Source: Gaiella occulta
Lineage (GTDB): Bacteria; Actinomycetota; Thermoleophilia; Gaiellales; Gaiellaceae
NCBI RefSeq assembly: GCF_003351045.1
Contig: NZ_QQZY01000006.1
Span: 124,001-188,000, forward strand
Length of the DNA stretch: 64,000 bases
Direction of reading: 5' to 3'
The position numbers and the translations under genes were made by a program. Of the stretch, positions 43,057-52,189 are shown in pieces (position 1 is the first letter of the stretch; each line of letters opens with the position of its first letter). Under the pieces are notes generated by a model, which was not told the origin of the DNA, searched no databases, and was given only the letters and a program-made list of their open reading frames with translations.

Positions 43057-44576
43057 GCGGCAGGCGCCGGCGCGTCGAGTCGCGGGAACAGCGGCGGTGC
43101 CGCCTCGATTCCCTCGACGTCGCCGGTGCGGCCGTAGGCGACCTCGGCCCATGCGAGCTCGAGCGGCTGATGGAGCGCCTCGAGCACCCGCTCCGCCGTC
43201 TCCGGCACGTAGGCGGAGAGGGCGACCGCGACCGCACGGATGCCGTCGACCAGGTCGTAGAGCACGTGGTCGAGCGCGTCGGCCTGCGCCTCGTCCTTGG
43301 CGAGCTGCCACGGCGCGGTGGCCTCGACGTAGCGGTTGAGCGCGCGCACCACCTCCCAGATGCGCTCGAGCGCCCCGGTAACGTCGAATGCGTCGAGCCG
43401 GGCGGCGACGTCGGCGCCGAGCGGCGCGAGCGCCGCTGCGATGTCGGAGTCGCGCGTGGGCGCCTTCCTGACCGTGCCGTTGCGGTAGCGGGCGACCATC
43501 GCCGTCGTGCGTGAGAGGAGGTTGCCGAGATCGTTGCCGAGCTCCCGCTCGTAGCGCTCGTGCAGCCCCTCGAGCGAGGCTGCTCCGTCCTGGCCGAACG
43601 AGACCGCCCGCGCGCACCAGAAGCGCACCGGGTCGGCGCCGTAGATCTCGATCAGGTCGAGCGGGTCGACGACGTTCCCGAGCGACTTGGAGATCTTCCG
43701 ATCGTCGAGGAGAAGATACCCGTGCACGAACAGCTGCCTCGGCGGCTCGTAGCCGGCAGCAAGCAGCATCGCAGGCCAGTAGACACAGTGGAAGCGCAGG
43801 ATGTCCTTGGCGAGCAGGTGGTGCACGGCGGGCCAGAACCGCTCCACGAGGTTCTCGCCCGGGCGCGCGTAGGTGAGCGCGCTGAGGTAGTTGACGAGGG
43901 CGTCGGCCCACACGTACGCGACCGAATCCGTGTCCCACGGGATGGGAATCCCCCACGTCTGGCCGGCCCGGCTGATCGAGAAGTCCTGCAGGCCGCCCTC
44001 GACGAAGCTCCGCGCCTCGTTCGCGCGAAAAGCAGGCAAGACGAAGTCGGGGCGCTCGTAGAGCGCGAGCAACTGCTCCTGGAACGACGACAGACGGAAG
44101 AACCAGTTGCGCTCCTCGATCCACTCCGGCTCCCGGTCATGCTCTGCGCACTTGCCGTCGACCAGCTCGCCCTCCGTCTTGAACGCCTCGCAGCCGACGC
44201 AGTAGAGGCCCGCGTAGACGTCCTGGTAGACGTGTCCGTTGTCGTACAGCTTCTGCAGGAATCCCTGCACGAACCGTTTGTGTTCCTCGTCGCTCGTGCG
44301 GATGAAGAAGTCGTTCGAGGCGTTGATGCGTCGGGGCAGCTCGCGCCATGCGACCGCGATGCGGTCGGCGTACTCCTGCGGAGAGAGCCCCTGCTCGGCT
44401 GCCACCCGCGCGACCTTCGCCGCATGCTCGTCCACGCCCGTGAGGAAGAACGTGTCGCGCCCGCGCTGGCGCTGGTGACGCACCAGGATGTCCGCCGCGA
44501 TCGTCGTGTACGCGTGCCCGATGTGGGGTGTCGAGTTGACGTAGTAGATCGGCGTGGTGACGTAGTAGCGCTCCAT
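43053..44576 (-). CDS. metG: Methionyl-tRNA synthetase
   Basis: A 507-residue class I synthetase: YYVTTPIYYVNSTPHIGHAYTTI (HIGH motif as HIGH), FLTGVDEHAAKVA, GLYCVGCEAFKTEGEL with a reduced zinc knuckle, DDRKISKSLGNVVDP (KMSKS as KISKS) and a C-terminal anticodon domain (VTGALERIWEVVRALNRYVEATAPW). The ATG at 44576 is clear. There is no C-terminal tRNA-binding EMAP domain, as in the shorter bacterial form. Confidence 0.97.
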   Translation of the reverse strand: MERYYVTTPIYYVNSTPHIGHAYTTIAADILVRHQRQRGRDTFFLTGVDEHAAKVARVAAEQGLSPQEYADRIAVAWRELPRRINASNDFFIRTSDEEHKRFVQGFLQKLYDNGHVYQDVYAGLYCVGCEAFKTEGELVDGKCAEHDREPEWIEERNWFFRLSSFQEQLLALYERPDFVLPAFRANEARSFVEGGLQDFSISRAGQTWGIPIPWDTDSVAYVWADALVNYLSALTYARPGENLVERFWPAVHHLLAKDILRFHCVYWPAMLLAAGYEPPRQLFVHGYLLLDDRKISKSLGNVVDPLDLIEIYGADPVRFWCARAVSFGQDGAASLEGLHERYERELGNDLGNLLSRTTAMVARYRNGTVRKAPTRDSDIAAALAPLGADVAARLDAFDVTGALERIWEVVRALNRYVEATAPWQLAKDEAQADALDHVLYDLVDGIRAVAVALSAYVPETAERVLEALHQPLELAWAEVAYGRTGDVEGIEAAPPLFPRLDAPAPAA

Positions 44577-45804
44577 CTCCGTCGATTCTACGGCGGCGCG
44601 CCACCAGGGCCCCGAGTGCGAGGGCTGCGATGACCGGCAGCGGCGGCCAGAGGGAGAACCGGCGGTCACCGCGGGACGCTGCGGCCCGCTGATGCTCTGT
44701 GGAGAGCGCGCCTCCCGTGACCGCCCACGTCTGGTGGTGGCGACGCACCCGCCGCTGCCGCGCCGGTCGTGGATCACCGGGGTCGCTACGACCTTCCGCC
44801 GCGGGGGCAGCGGTAGGTGCGCCGCTCTCGCCCTTCGGGCGCCGACGTTGGGCGCGCATCGCTGCCGGCGCCGCCGGCTCCACCCTCGGACCGCCCGCCG
44901 GGCCCGCAGGTGCCGGCGATGGGCGCCCGGGAGCACGCGACGACTCGAGCAGCGCCCCCTGCGGGCGGGGCGCCGCGGGCACCGCAGCGCCCGCCGCCGC
45001 GGCACGCCGGGAAGCGCCGCTCACAAGGACCGGCGCTGGCGCGCTCCCGTCTGCTTCCAGCGCCCGCGCGGCCGGTGTGGATGCCCGAGCTGACAGGTCG
45101 TCAGCTCCCGCTTCTCGAGCGCGCAGCGCAGCGTCCCAGGCCGCCGGCGCAGCGCTGTCGGCGCTCGCAGGAGCGACGGCAGCCGCAGCGCCGGGGGACG
45201 CCGCAGCCGGAGGACCCGCAGCGACGGGCTCACCCGGAGGCAGCACGGCGGGGGCAGTCGAGACCGGCGTGGCAGCGGCCGCAGGATCCGAGGCGGGGAC
45301 GGAGACAACGTCCGGAGACGGGCTCACGGTGGGCGGCGGCTTCAGCGCGCGACCCGGCAGGAGCGTCATCGGGTCGACGTAGTCGCCGGCGCCCGACCCC
45401 GCGCGGATGCCGAGATGCACATACGGGGTCGGCCATTCCGTCTCGCCGCTCGCGCCCGCGCTGCCGAGCGGCGCACCCTCCGCGACCTCATCTCCCTTTA
45501 CGACGCCGACCTCACCCAGGTGCGTGAGCGAGACCGCGAGCCCGTCAGGCGTGTGGATCGTGACGGTGCGCCCATGGGTCGGCACCGTGCCCGCAAACGT
45601 CACCTCCCCCGCCGCCGGCGCGCGCACCGGCTCGCCGCCCGCTCCCTGGACGTCGACCCCGCGGTGCTGCCCGGCCGCATAGGCATCCGTGCCCAGGGAG
45701 AAGGGGCGCAGCACCGGACCTGCCAGCGGCCACGTCCACGCGGAGGCCGCAGGAGCCCACGCGAGCGCTGCCACGAGAAAGAGCCCGAGGGCGAAGCGGC
45801 GCAT
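44137..45804 (-). CDS. Secreted M23/LytM-like protein, Ala/Pro-rich, frame overrunning metG
   Basis: The protein starts with a signal peptide (MRRFALGLFLVAALAWAPAASA) and a LytM domain (residues 23-150): GQHRGVDVQG carries the H-x-x-x-D ligands, but the second motif is PYVHLGIRAG, with Gly replacing the last His of H-x-H, so hydrolysis is doubtful. An Ala/Pro-rich region (160-330) and a C-terminal membrane helix (LWPPLPVIAALALGALVARRRR) follow. The biologically sensible end is after this helix (about 44580), but no stop occurs there. The frame continues 440 bases over metG to TGA at 44137. A single-base shift would place TAG exactly after the Arg run, so a frameshift is likely. SD AGGAGGT at 45811-45817. 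Confidence 0.8.
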   Translation of the reverse strand: MRRFALGLFLVAALAWAPAASAWTWPLAGPVLRPFSLGTDAYAAGQHRGVDVQGAGGEPVRAPAAGEVTFAGTVPTHGRTVTIHTPDGLAVSLTHLGEVGVVKGDEVAEGAPLGSAGASGETEWPTPYVHLGIRAGSGAGDYVDPMTLLPGRALKPPPTVSPSPDVVSVPASDPAAAATPVSTAPAVLPPGEPVAAGPPAAASPGAAAAVAPASADSAAPAAWDAALRAREAGADDLSARASTPAARALEADGSAPAPVLVSGASRRAAAAGAAVPAAPRPQGALLESSRAPGRPSPAPAGPAGGPRVEPAAPAAMRAQRRRPKGESGAPTAAPAAEGRSDPGDPRPARQRRVRRHHQTWAVTGGALSTEHQRAAASRGDRRFSLWPPLPVIAALALGALVARRRRIDGDGALLRHHADLLRQLDTPHRARVHDDRGGHPGASPAPARARHVLPHGRGRACGEGRAGGSRAGALSAGVRRPHRGRMARAAPTHQRLERLLHPHERRGTQTVRAGIPAEAVRQRTRLPGRLRGPLLRRLRGVQDGGRAGRRQVRRA

Positions 45805-45845
45805 GGATACACCTCCTGTTCTCTATTGAGACAACATCGAAGGCG

Positions 45846-45874
45846 AGCCTAGCGCACGTGCCGGACATTGTCAA
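45846..45874 (-). promoter_or_regulatory. Sigma-70-type promoter of the M23-like gene
   Basis: On the minus strand TTGACA (45874-45869), a 17-base spacer and TAGGCT (45851-45846) lie about 45-70 bases before the ATG at 45804. A perfect AGGAGGT ribosome binding site (45817-45811) follows. The -35 box begins directly after the rsmI stop codon. Confidence 0.7.
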
Positions 45875-45880
45875 TCTTGC

Positions 45881-46684
45881 TTACAACGAAGAGCGGTAGA
45901 GCTCGTTGCGCGGCGAGCCGGTGAGTCGCGCGACGACGTCGACGGCGACCCGCCTGGGCGTCCCGGCGGCGACGAGCTCGGCGACGGCGGCGGCGTCCCG
46001 GGTGTCCGGCCTGCCCGTGTCCGGCGCCGGGCCGATCACGAGCGTGATCTCGCCCTTCGGCGCCTCGCGATACCGCTCCGCGAGCGCCGCGGCGGTGCCG
46101 CGCACGACCTCTTCGAACGCCTTCGTCAGCTCGCGGCAGACGGCGACCACGCGACCCGGGTCGACGACCGCCAGGCTCGCGAGCGAGGCTCCGAGTCGCC
46201 GCGGCGACTCGAAGGCCACCACGGGGTGCGGCCAGCCTGCGAGCTCGCTCCACAGCGCCGCGAGCTCGGCCGCACGCCGCGGCAGGTACCCGACGAACCG
46301 GTACTGCTCGCCCGCGAGCCCGCTCGCGACGAGCGCCGTCTCGACCGCGGACGCCCCCGGCAGCACGGTCACCCGCACCCCGGCTTCGAGCGCCGCCACG
46401 ACGATCCGGATGCCCGGGTCGTTGATGCCGGGCAGGCCCGCGTCGGAGACGAGAGCCATCCGCTCTCCGGCGGACAGGCGGGGCAGCAGCTCCGCCACAC
46501 GGGCGGCCTCGTTGTGCTGCCGGTAGGAGACGAGCCGCGCGACGATGCCGTGGCGGCCGAGCAGGATGCGCGTCCTGCGCGTGTCCTCACACAGGACGAC
46601 GTCGGCCGCGGCGAGCTCCGCGAGCACCCGAAGCGTCACGTCCTCGAGATTCCCGATCGGCGTGGCGCAGACCGCGAGCGGCAT
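45881..46684 (-). CDS. rsmI: 16S rRNA (cytidine(1402)-2'-O)-methyltransferase
   Basis: The 267-residue enzyme of the tetrapyrrole-methylase-like family has VCATPIGNLEDVTLRVLAELAAADVVLCEDTRRTRILL, MALVSDAGLPGINDPG, VTVLPGASAVETALVASGL and the C-terminal AFESPRRLGASL, ELTKAFEEVVRG. It 2'-O-methylates C1402. ATG at 46684 shares one base with the ROK kinase stop, so both are cotranscribed. Confidence 0.95.
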   Translation of the reverse strand: MPLAVCATPIGNLEDVTLRVLAELAAADVVLCEDTRRTRILLGRHGIVARLVSYRQHNEAARVAELLPRLSAGERMALVSDAGLPGINDPGIRIVVAALEAGVRVTVLPGASAVETALVASGLAGEQYRFVGYLPRRAAELAALWSELAGWPHPVVAFESPRRLGASLASLAVVDPGRVVAVCRELTKAFEEVVRGTAAALAERYREAPKGEITLVIGPAPDTGRPDTRDAAAVAELVAAGTPRRVAVDVVARLTGSPRNELYRSSL

Positions 46685-47589
46685 CAGCGCTCCCCGTCGA
46701 GCGCCTCGAATCCCACGAGCCCGGCACCGATCAGCCCTGCGTCCTCGCCCAGCCGTGCCTCGACGATGCGGAGCGTCTCGTCCGCGGGCTGGATCGCCTC
46801 GCGCCGCGCCGCCTCCCGCGCGGGTCCGAGCACGAGCTCGCCCGCGGCCGCGCCGAACCCCCCGCCGATCACGACGACATCCGGATCGAACACGTTGACG
46901 AGCGACCCGATCGCGACGCCGAGGAGATGTCCGATGCGGCCGAGCGCCTCGATCGCCGCAGCTTCCCCCGCATGCGCGCGCCGTACGAGCTCCGGCGCCG
47001 CGGCGCCCGGCCCGTACAGCGCCGCGGCGGCACGGTCCGCCGCGAGGCCCGACGCGACCGCCTCGAGGTGGCCGCGCCCGTGGCACGAGCCCTGGCAGGG
47101 CTCCCCGTCGGCAACCACGACGATGTGCCCGAGCTCGGCCCAGCCGCGGTAGAGCCGGCCGTCGAGCACGAGCCCGCCGCCGACGCCGGTGCCGAGGGTC
47201 AGCATGACGAGATCCGACACGCCGCGCCCGGCTCCGAGCCGCCATTCGGCGAGCGCCGCCGCGTTGGCGTCGTTCTCGACGCCCGCCGGCAGGCCGTAGC
47301 GCTCGCGCGCCCGGTTCGGGAAGTGCACGTCGTGCAGCGGCAGGTTCGTCGCGCGCAGCGCGATGCCCGTGCGCCGATCGATGTTGAGCGGCACGCCGTA
47401 GCCGATCGCCGCCGCGCCGTCGGCGAGGAGATCCTCGACGGTGGCATCGATCGCGGCGAGCACCTCCTGCTGTGGCCCGTCCGGCGTCGGGATCTCGATC
47501 GTGCGGCCGATCGAGCCGTCGCGGCCGACGAGGCCGGCGAGGATCTTCGTTCCGCCGAGGTCGACACCGATGACGTGGTCTTCGTGCAC
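46684..47589 (-). CDS. ROK-family sugar kinase (glucokinase-like)
   Basis: The 301-residue kinase has IGVDLGGTKILAGLV (phosphate loop), NIDRRTGIALRATNLPLHD, VENDANAAALAEWRLGAGRG with the catalytic Asp, LTLGTGVGGGLVLDG, and the zinc motif GHIVVVADGEPCQGSCHGRGHLEAVASG. The last Cys of C-x-C-x4-C is His here. Glucose is the likely substrate; a related hexose is possible. The GTG start at 47589 is divergent from the LCP gene 24 bases away. Confidence 0.88.
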   Translation of the reverse strand: MHEDHVIGVDLGGTKILAGLVGRDGSIGRTIEIPTPDGPQQEVLAAIDATVEDLLADGAAAIGYGVPLNIDRRTGIALRATNLPLHDVHFPNRARERYGLPAGVENDANAAALAEWRLGAGRGVSDLVMLTLGTGVGGGLVLDGRLYRGWAELGHIVVVADGEPCQGSCHGRGHLEAVASGLAADRAAAALYGPGAAAPELVRRAHAGEAAAIEALGRIGHLLGVAIGSLVNVFDPDVVVIGGGFGAAAGELVLGPAREAARREAIQPADETLRIVEARLGEDAGLIGAGLVGFEALDGER

Positions 47590-47613
47590 GGCGCGGCTAC
47601 GATATCCGCCCGG

Positions 47614-48777
47614 ATGCCCGAACAAGAGAAGCCCTACCGCGTCTACCGCGGCGGACGGGCCAAGGGCAGGGTCCCCCTCCAGCGCCACGCGCCTGCGAAG
47701 CGGCAGCAGGAAGCCGGGGCGGCCGGCAGCCCCGAGCGCGGGCCGAAGGAGCGGCACTGGGGTCGCAGGATCACCCTCGCCCTCGCCGCGCTGCTCCTCC
47801 TCGCCGGCGTCTGGCTCGCGACGAGCTACCTCTCCTTTGCCCGCGGAATCCGCGACGCAAACGCGCGCGTGCCACGGTCGGTCGCCGCCGAGCTGTCGCA
47901 CCGGGGCGGCCTGTTGACCGCGACGCCGGCCACCATCCTCGTGCTCGGCACCGACGGCGGCACCCAGGTGGGGCGGGCCGGCGCCAACCGCTCGGACTCG
48001 ATCATGCTGATCCGCACGGATCCGCGCACGCACCGCCTCGCCTATCTGTCGATCCCACGCGACCTCCGCGTCGAGATCCCCGGCTACGGCTCCGCGAAGA
48101 TCAACTCCGCGTTCCAGCGCGGTGGGCCGGCGCTCACGCTGAGGACCGTGAAGGCCCTCACGGGCCTCGAGATCGACCACGTCGCGTTCGTCGACTTCGA
48201 CCGCTTCCGCGAGCTCATCGACGCCGTCGGCGGCATCGACGTGAACGTCTCCCGGCCGATCCGGTCGAACCGCTTCGACTGCCCCTATGCGACCTCACAG
48301 CGCTGCGCGTCCTGGCAGGGCTGGCGCTTCGAGAAGGGCCGGCAGCACATGAGCGGGCAGCGTGCGCTCGTCTACGCGCGCATCCGCGAGAACCTGCTCG
48401 ACCGCTCCGAGACCGACTTCGACCGCGCCCGCCGCCAGCAGCAGGTGATCCAGGCGACCGCTGACCGGGTGACCTCCCTCGGCACCGCCGTGAAGCTGCC
48501 GTTCGTCGGGGGCACGATCGTGAAGCCGCTCGCCACCGATCTCAGCGCCGGCCAGGTGCTGCAGCTCGGATGGGCGTACTTCCGGGCAGACAGCGCCGGT
48601 GCGTTGCACTGCCGCCTCGGCGGCGAGCCGGGCACCGCCGACGGGCAGTCCGTCATCTTCGGCTCCGAGGACAACGTCGCCACGGTGGCGATGTTCACCG
48701 GGCGGTCGGCGCCGCTCGCGCCGCCCAGGGGCCTCCCCTACGCCCCCGGCTGCGTGGTCGGCGACCGGCCGCTGTGA
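47614..48777 (+). CDS. LytR-CpsA-Psr (LCP) family cell wall ligase
   Basis: A 387-residue membrane protein with a basic cytosolic start, one helix (residues 52-72) and the LCP domain: ILVLGTDGGTQ, RSDSIMLIRTDPRTHRLAYLSIPRDLRVEIPGYG (the S-I-P-R-D-L and R-x-D-S signature), KINSAFQRGG, VDFDRFRELIDAVGGIDVNV, ALVYARIRENLLDRSETDFDRARRQQQVI. It transfers glycopolymers to peptidoglycan. ATG 47614 is the start. Divergent from the ROK gene. Confidence 0.93.
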   Translation: MPEQEKPYRVYRGGRAKGRVPLQRHAPAKRQQEAGAAGSPERGPKERHWGRRITLALAALLLLAGVWLATSYLSFARGIRDANARVPRSVAAELSHRGGLLTATPATILVLGTDGGTQVGRAGANRSDSIMLIRTDPRTHRLAYLSIPRDLRVEIPGYGSAKINSAFQRGGPALTLRTVKALTGLEIDHVAFVDFDRFRELIDAVGGIDVNVSRPIRSNRFDCPYATSQRCASWQGWRFEKGRQHMSGQRALVYARIRENLLDRSETDFDRARRQQQVIQATADRVTSLGTAVKLPFVGGTIVKPLATDLSAGQVLQLGWAYFRADSAGALHCRLGGEPGTADGQSVIFGSEDNVATVAMFTGRSAPLAPPRGLPYAPGCVVGDRPL

Positions 48778-48799
48778 GCGCCGGCCGCGCCCACGCACT

Positions 48800-49114
48800 T
48801 CAGTCCGCCGAGGCGGGCTTCTTGTCGCTCGAGCCGGAGCCCGCGGCACCGTCCTTCGCCGGCTCCTTCTTCTCGCTCTTCTCGCTCTTCTCGCCCGAGC
48901 CGCTTCCGTCCGCGTCCTTCACGGCCTTCTTGCCGCCGCGCCCGTAGTCGGTCGAGTAGAAGCCCGACCCCTTGTAGTGAACAGCGACCGGGAACAGGAT
49001 CTTCTCCACGGGGCCGCGCCCGCAGGTCTGGCAGACCTCGGCCGGCGGATCGCTCATCCGCTGGAAGATCTCGAAGGTGTGCCCGTTCGGGCACCGGTAC
49101 TCGTAGATCGGCAT
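48800..49114 (-). CDS. FmdB-family zinc ribbon protein
   Basis: The 104-residue protein begins MPIYEYRCPNGHTFEIFQRMSDPPAEVCQTCGRGPVEKI with a four-cysteine-type zinc ribbon in which one Cys position is substituted (C8, C28, C31, and N-G-H after C8), then FYSTDYGRGGKK and a low-complexity charged tail (KSEKSEKKEPAKD). Such small proteins are widespread and of unknown function, possibly regulatory. Convergent with the LCP gene. Confidence 0.85.
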   Translation of the reverse strand: MPIYEYRCPNGHTFEIFQRMSDPPAEVCQTCGRGPVEKILFPVAVHYKGSGFYSTDYGRGGKKAVKDADGSGSGEKSEKSEKKEPAKDGAAGSGSSDKKPASAD

Positions 49115-49155
49115 ACGAGCGCCAATCTACCAGCGACGATGCGGCGGGAAACGCG

Positions 49156-50796
49156 ATGACGCAGAGCGTCGAGGCACGGACGGACGGACGGCCGTGGACG
49201 CCGGCGGCGCGCTCGTTCGCCTCCGCGCACGGGGTCGTAGCCGGCGTCTCGGTGATCGTCGCCGTCGCGGCCGCGTTCCTCCTGCACCAGCTGATGGCGT
49301 GGCCGCCGCACGAGGACGAGACGCTCGCGCTGTTCGTCGGACGGGACTCGCTCGGAGGCGTGATCGACCATGTCACCCGCGATCGGGGCGGAGCGCCGCT
49401 TCACTTCCTGTTCGCCTGGGGTGTCGCCCACGCAGGCTTCGGGCTCGGTGGCTCGCGGCTCGTGTCGGCGGCGTTCGCGGTCGCGAGCCTCCCGCTCGTC
49501 GCCCTCCTCGCAGCACGGTTGACGGAACGGCGTACCGCGCTCGTCGCGACCGCGCTCGTCGCCTGCAGCTGGGCGTTCCTCTTCCACGGCGTCTACGCGC
49601 GCATGTACAGCATGTTCCTGTTCCTCTCGTTGCTGTCGTTCCTGGGGCTGCTGCGTGCGCTCGACCGTGGTGGGCGCGCGTGGCTTCCGTGGGCGGCGGC
49701 GATCCTCCTCGCCGTCGCCGCGCACCCGTACGGCGCTCTCGTGCTCGCCGCGCAGGGCGTCTACGTCCTGCTCGCCCGCCGCGACCGCCTGCGCCCGGCC
49801 GTCGCGGCGTTCGCGGCCGTCGCGGTGGCCGGGATCCCCTTCTGGCTGACCGACCTCGTGCTCGCAGGGCGCTTCGACGTCGGCGTGGGTGGCCGCGGCG
49901 ACAAGCTCGGCGGCCCGACGGCGATCGTCACCTACCTGTGGCAGACGGCGGGCGACTTCAGCGCCGGGTGGTGGCCGGTGCTGGCCGTGGTGCTGCTGCT
50001 CGCCCTCGCGGGGCTCGCAACGGTCGACCCCGACGCACGGAAGCTCGCACTCTGCACCACGCTCGTACCGGTGGTCGCGTTCCTCGCCGCGCGGCTGGGC
50101 GGGTCTGCTTCCCCCGAGTCGCGGCACCTGATCTTCGTGCTGCCGCTCTTCGCCGTGCTCGTCGCTGCGGGCGTGACGCGGCTCGCGCGCCGGCTGCCCC
50201 TGGCCGCCGCCGGCATCGTCGTCGCGCTCCTCGCCGCCGAGGTGGCTTGGGCATGGCAGCGAACACCTCCCCTGTTCGAATGGGAGCCCGCGCAGCGCCA
50301 GGCAGCCCGTGCCCAGGCGGAGGCCTACCTCGCCGCCACGAGCAGGCCCGACGACCTGCTCTTCGGCTACGAGCCGCTCTTCCTGGGCGCGTGGGAGCGC
50401 AATCGCGCGTTCGCCGACACGGTGCTGCCGCGCGCCGACGCCCGCCTCACGCTCCGCGTGCTGCGGCGCCAGCCGCGACCGCTCGGCCGCGGCATCTGGA
50501 TCCTCGACGCGAGCGAGCGCAACAACCTGAAGCCGCGTCTCGAGATCGAGAACCGCGATCCGGGGCCGCCGGGGATGTTCGTGACGCACGCGTTCGGACC
50601 GTTTCTCGTCATCGAGACCGAAGCGCCGGTCGGGACGCCCGACCGCTACCTCGCCGCCGCGGCGCGCGCGATGCTGGCGGGACGGGCGCTCGGCATCGGC
50701 GATGCCGACGTGAACCTGCAGACGATCGAGCGCGCCGACCGCGCGTCACGCGGCTACGGGCCGTCGCTGCGCTCGCGCTCGAGCAACTCGCGGTAG
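49156..50796 (+). CDS. Polytopic glycosyltransferase (GT39/ArnT-like)
   Basis: A 546-residue membrane enzyme with about 10 hydrophobic helices. The first loop carries PPHEDETLALFVGRDS, the acidic D-E motif of GT-C glycosyltransferases that use polyprenyl-phosphate sugars, followed by RGGAPLHFLFAW and FHGVYARMYSMFLFL. The extracytoplasmic C-terminal part (from about residue 375) has no helix. It may mannosylate or decorate envelope polymers. The end overlaps a convergent small gene by 43 bases. Confidence 0.82.
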   Translation: MTQSVEARTDGRPWTPAARSFASAHGVVAGVSVIVAVAAAFLLHQLMAWPPHEDETLALFVGRDSLGGVIDHVTRDRGGAPLHFLFAWGVAHAGFGLGGSRLVSAAFAVASLPLVALLAARLTERRTALVATALVACSWAFLFHGVYARMYSMFLFLSLLSFLGLLRALDRGGRAWLPWAAAILLAVAAHPYGALVLAAQGVYVLLARRDRLRPAVAAFAAVAVAGIPFWLTDLVLAGRFDVGVGGRGDKLGGPTAIVTYLWQTAGDFSAGWWPVLAVVLLLALAGLATVDPDARKLALCTTLVPVVAFLAARLGGSASPESRHLIFVLPLFAVLVAAGVTRLARRLPLAAAGIVVALLAAEVAWAWQRTPPLFEWEPAQRQAARAQAEAYLAATSRPDDLLFGYEPLFLGAWERNRAFADTVLPRADARLTLRVLRRQPRPLGRGIWILDASERNNLKPRLEIENRDPGPPGMFVTHAFGPFLVIETEAPVGTPDRYLAAAARAMLAGRALGIGDADVNLQTIERADRASRGYGPSLRSRSSNSR

Positions 50797-50951
50797 CAGG
50801 GGGCGCTCTCGAACGCCCCGAGCCCGGTCGCGGCCTGCCGGCGCGAGCGCCGGGGCCGCATCCGCCGCGCGGCCGCGACGGCCGCCGACGCGCCGAGCAC
50901 GCCGCCGATGAGATACGAGCGCAGTCGCCTCTGCCGCTTCTTCCCGTCCAT
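50754..50951 (-). CDS. Small membrane protein, 65 residues
   Basis: ATG 50951 opens MDGKKRQRRLRSYLIGGVLGASAAVAAARRMRPRRSRR, a basic start and a short hydrophobic segment, then FESAPCYRELLERERSDGP. The protein-like tail and the start just before the divergent psuK-type gene support it. Its last 43 bases overlap the glycosyltransferase end antisense. Function unknown. Confidence 0.5.
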   Translation of the reverse strand: MDGKKRQRRLRSYLIGGVLGASAAVAAARRMRPRRSRRQAATGLGAFESAPCYRELLERERSDGP

Positions 50952-50967
50952 GCGAGGATCGTAGGCG

Positions 50968-51783
50968 ATGCTGACGTGCTGCTTCGGCGACCTCGTGCTG
51001 GACGTGATCGTGCGGTTGCAGCAGCCGCTCGCCCGGGGCGCGGACGCAACCTCGCGGGTCGTGCTGCGACCCGGCGGCCAGGCGGCAAACGTCGCCGCCT
51101 GGGTGTCCGCGCTCGGCGGCGCCGCACGGTTCATCGGCAAGCGGGGAGCCGACGACGCGGGCCGGCTCGCGGGAGAGCGCGTAGCGGCGTACGGCGTCGA
51201 CCTCGCAGGTCCCGTGGAGCCGGAGGGAAGCGGTGTCATCGTCTCTCTCGTCGACCCGGACGGCGACCGGTCGATGTGCTCCGACCGCGGCGTCGCGCCC
51301 TCGTTCCGGCCCGACGAGCTCGACCCCGCGTGGCTCGACGGCTGCGAGCACCTGCACGTATCGGGGTACGCGCTGCTGCGCGACCCGGTGCGGCTCGCCG
51401 CGCTGCGCGCCGTCGAGCTCGCACGCGCCCGCGGAGCGCGGGTGAGCGTCGACCTGTCGTCGTGGAGCGCGATCCGCGATGCCGGGGCGCCGGCGTTCCG
51501 CCGCCTCGTGGAGGAGATCGCGCCCGAGATCGTGTTCGCCAACGAGGACGAGGACGCGATCGTCGGCGGACCGATCCCCGGCAGCGCCTGGATCCTGAAG
51601 CGCGGGGCGCGAGGCTGCTCGTTCGACGGCGACGAGCGGCCCGCGCTGCCGGTACGGCGCGTCGTCGACTCGACCGGCGCCGGCGACGCGCTCGCGGCCG
51701 GGTTCATCGTCGGCGGGCCCGAGCTCGCGCTTGCGGCGGCGGCCCGCTGCGTGCAGCAGGCAGGCTCGATGCCCGCGTCCTGA
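50968..51783 (+). CDS. psuK: PfkB-family kinase, likely pseudouridine kinase
   Basis: A 271-residue ribokinase-fold protein: CCFGDLVLDVIVRLQQPL, LRPGGQAANVAAWVSALGGAARFIGKRGAD, VDLSSWSAI and the anion-hole/catalytic VDSTGAGDALAAGF (D of G-A-G-D). Short for the family. The PsuG gene 493 bases downstream on the same strand makes pseudouridine the best substrate guess; other nucleosides or sugars remain possible. Confidence 0.8.
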   Translation: MLTCCFGDLVLDVIVRLQQPLARGADATSRVVLRPGGQAANVAAWVSALGGAARFIGKRGADDAGRLAGERVAAYGVDLAGPVEPEGSGVIVSLVDPDGDRSMCSDRGVAPSFRPDELDPAWLDGCEHLHVSGYALLRDPVRLAALRAVELARARGARVSVDLSSWSAIRDAGAPAFRRLVEEIAPEIVFANEDEDAIVGGPIPGSAWILKRGARGCSFDGDERPALPVRRVVDSTGAGDALAAGFIVGGPELALAAAARCVQQAGSMPAS

Positions 51784-52081
51784 CCCGGAGGACCGGCCGG
51801 GAGGGCGCGCTGCCGCGACGCGGGGCGGGACGGGCGGGACGCAACGAGAGGAGCGGGGCGCGACGGGGACGCGCGCCGGGACGGGAACGCGGGGCGCGAA
51901 GAACGGGCGGGCCACCCACCCCGGAGCACACGCCATGCCGGGAGTGCAGCCCGCCCGGTGCGGAGCCTGTCAGGTGCGGGACGCCCGGCGGCGTCCTTCC
52001 GGCACGCCCGCGCGCGCAGGACACGAAGACGACACAGAGGCGGCGCGGTCCCGGCACCGGATCACCGCTAGCGTGTCGTCA

Positions 52082-52100
52082 GGGGCACCGGGGGTGCCCC
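52082..52100 (+). terminator. Perfect GC hairpin downstream of the PfkB kinase
   Basis: GGGGCACC (52082-52089), loop GGG, GGTGCCCC (52093-52100): 8-bp perfect stem. It could end the upstream transcript, or act as an attenuator before psuG. Confidence 0.5.
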
Positions 52101-52135
52101 TGGGGGTGGTTGGGCCGGCGGAAGCCGCCAAGAGA

Positions 52136-52189
52136 GCGTCCAAGAGAGGCGAAGTGCCAGCAGCGTCCAAGAGAGGCGAAGTGCCAGCA
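52136..52189. repeat. 27-bp tandem duplication upstream of psuG
   Basis: Two exact copies of a 27-mer starting GCGTCCAAGAGAGGCG (52136-52162 and 52163-52189). A partial CCAAGAGAG also occurs just before (52128-52136), suggesting slippage-type growth. Confidence 0.9.

Noticed and set aside
50754-50796. Overlap of the 65-residue gene with the glycosyltransferase end as an antisense regulatory device
   Set aside because: Short convergent 3' overlaps are common in compact genomes; nothing else supports regulation.
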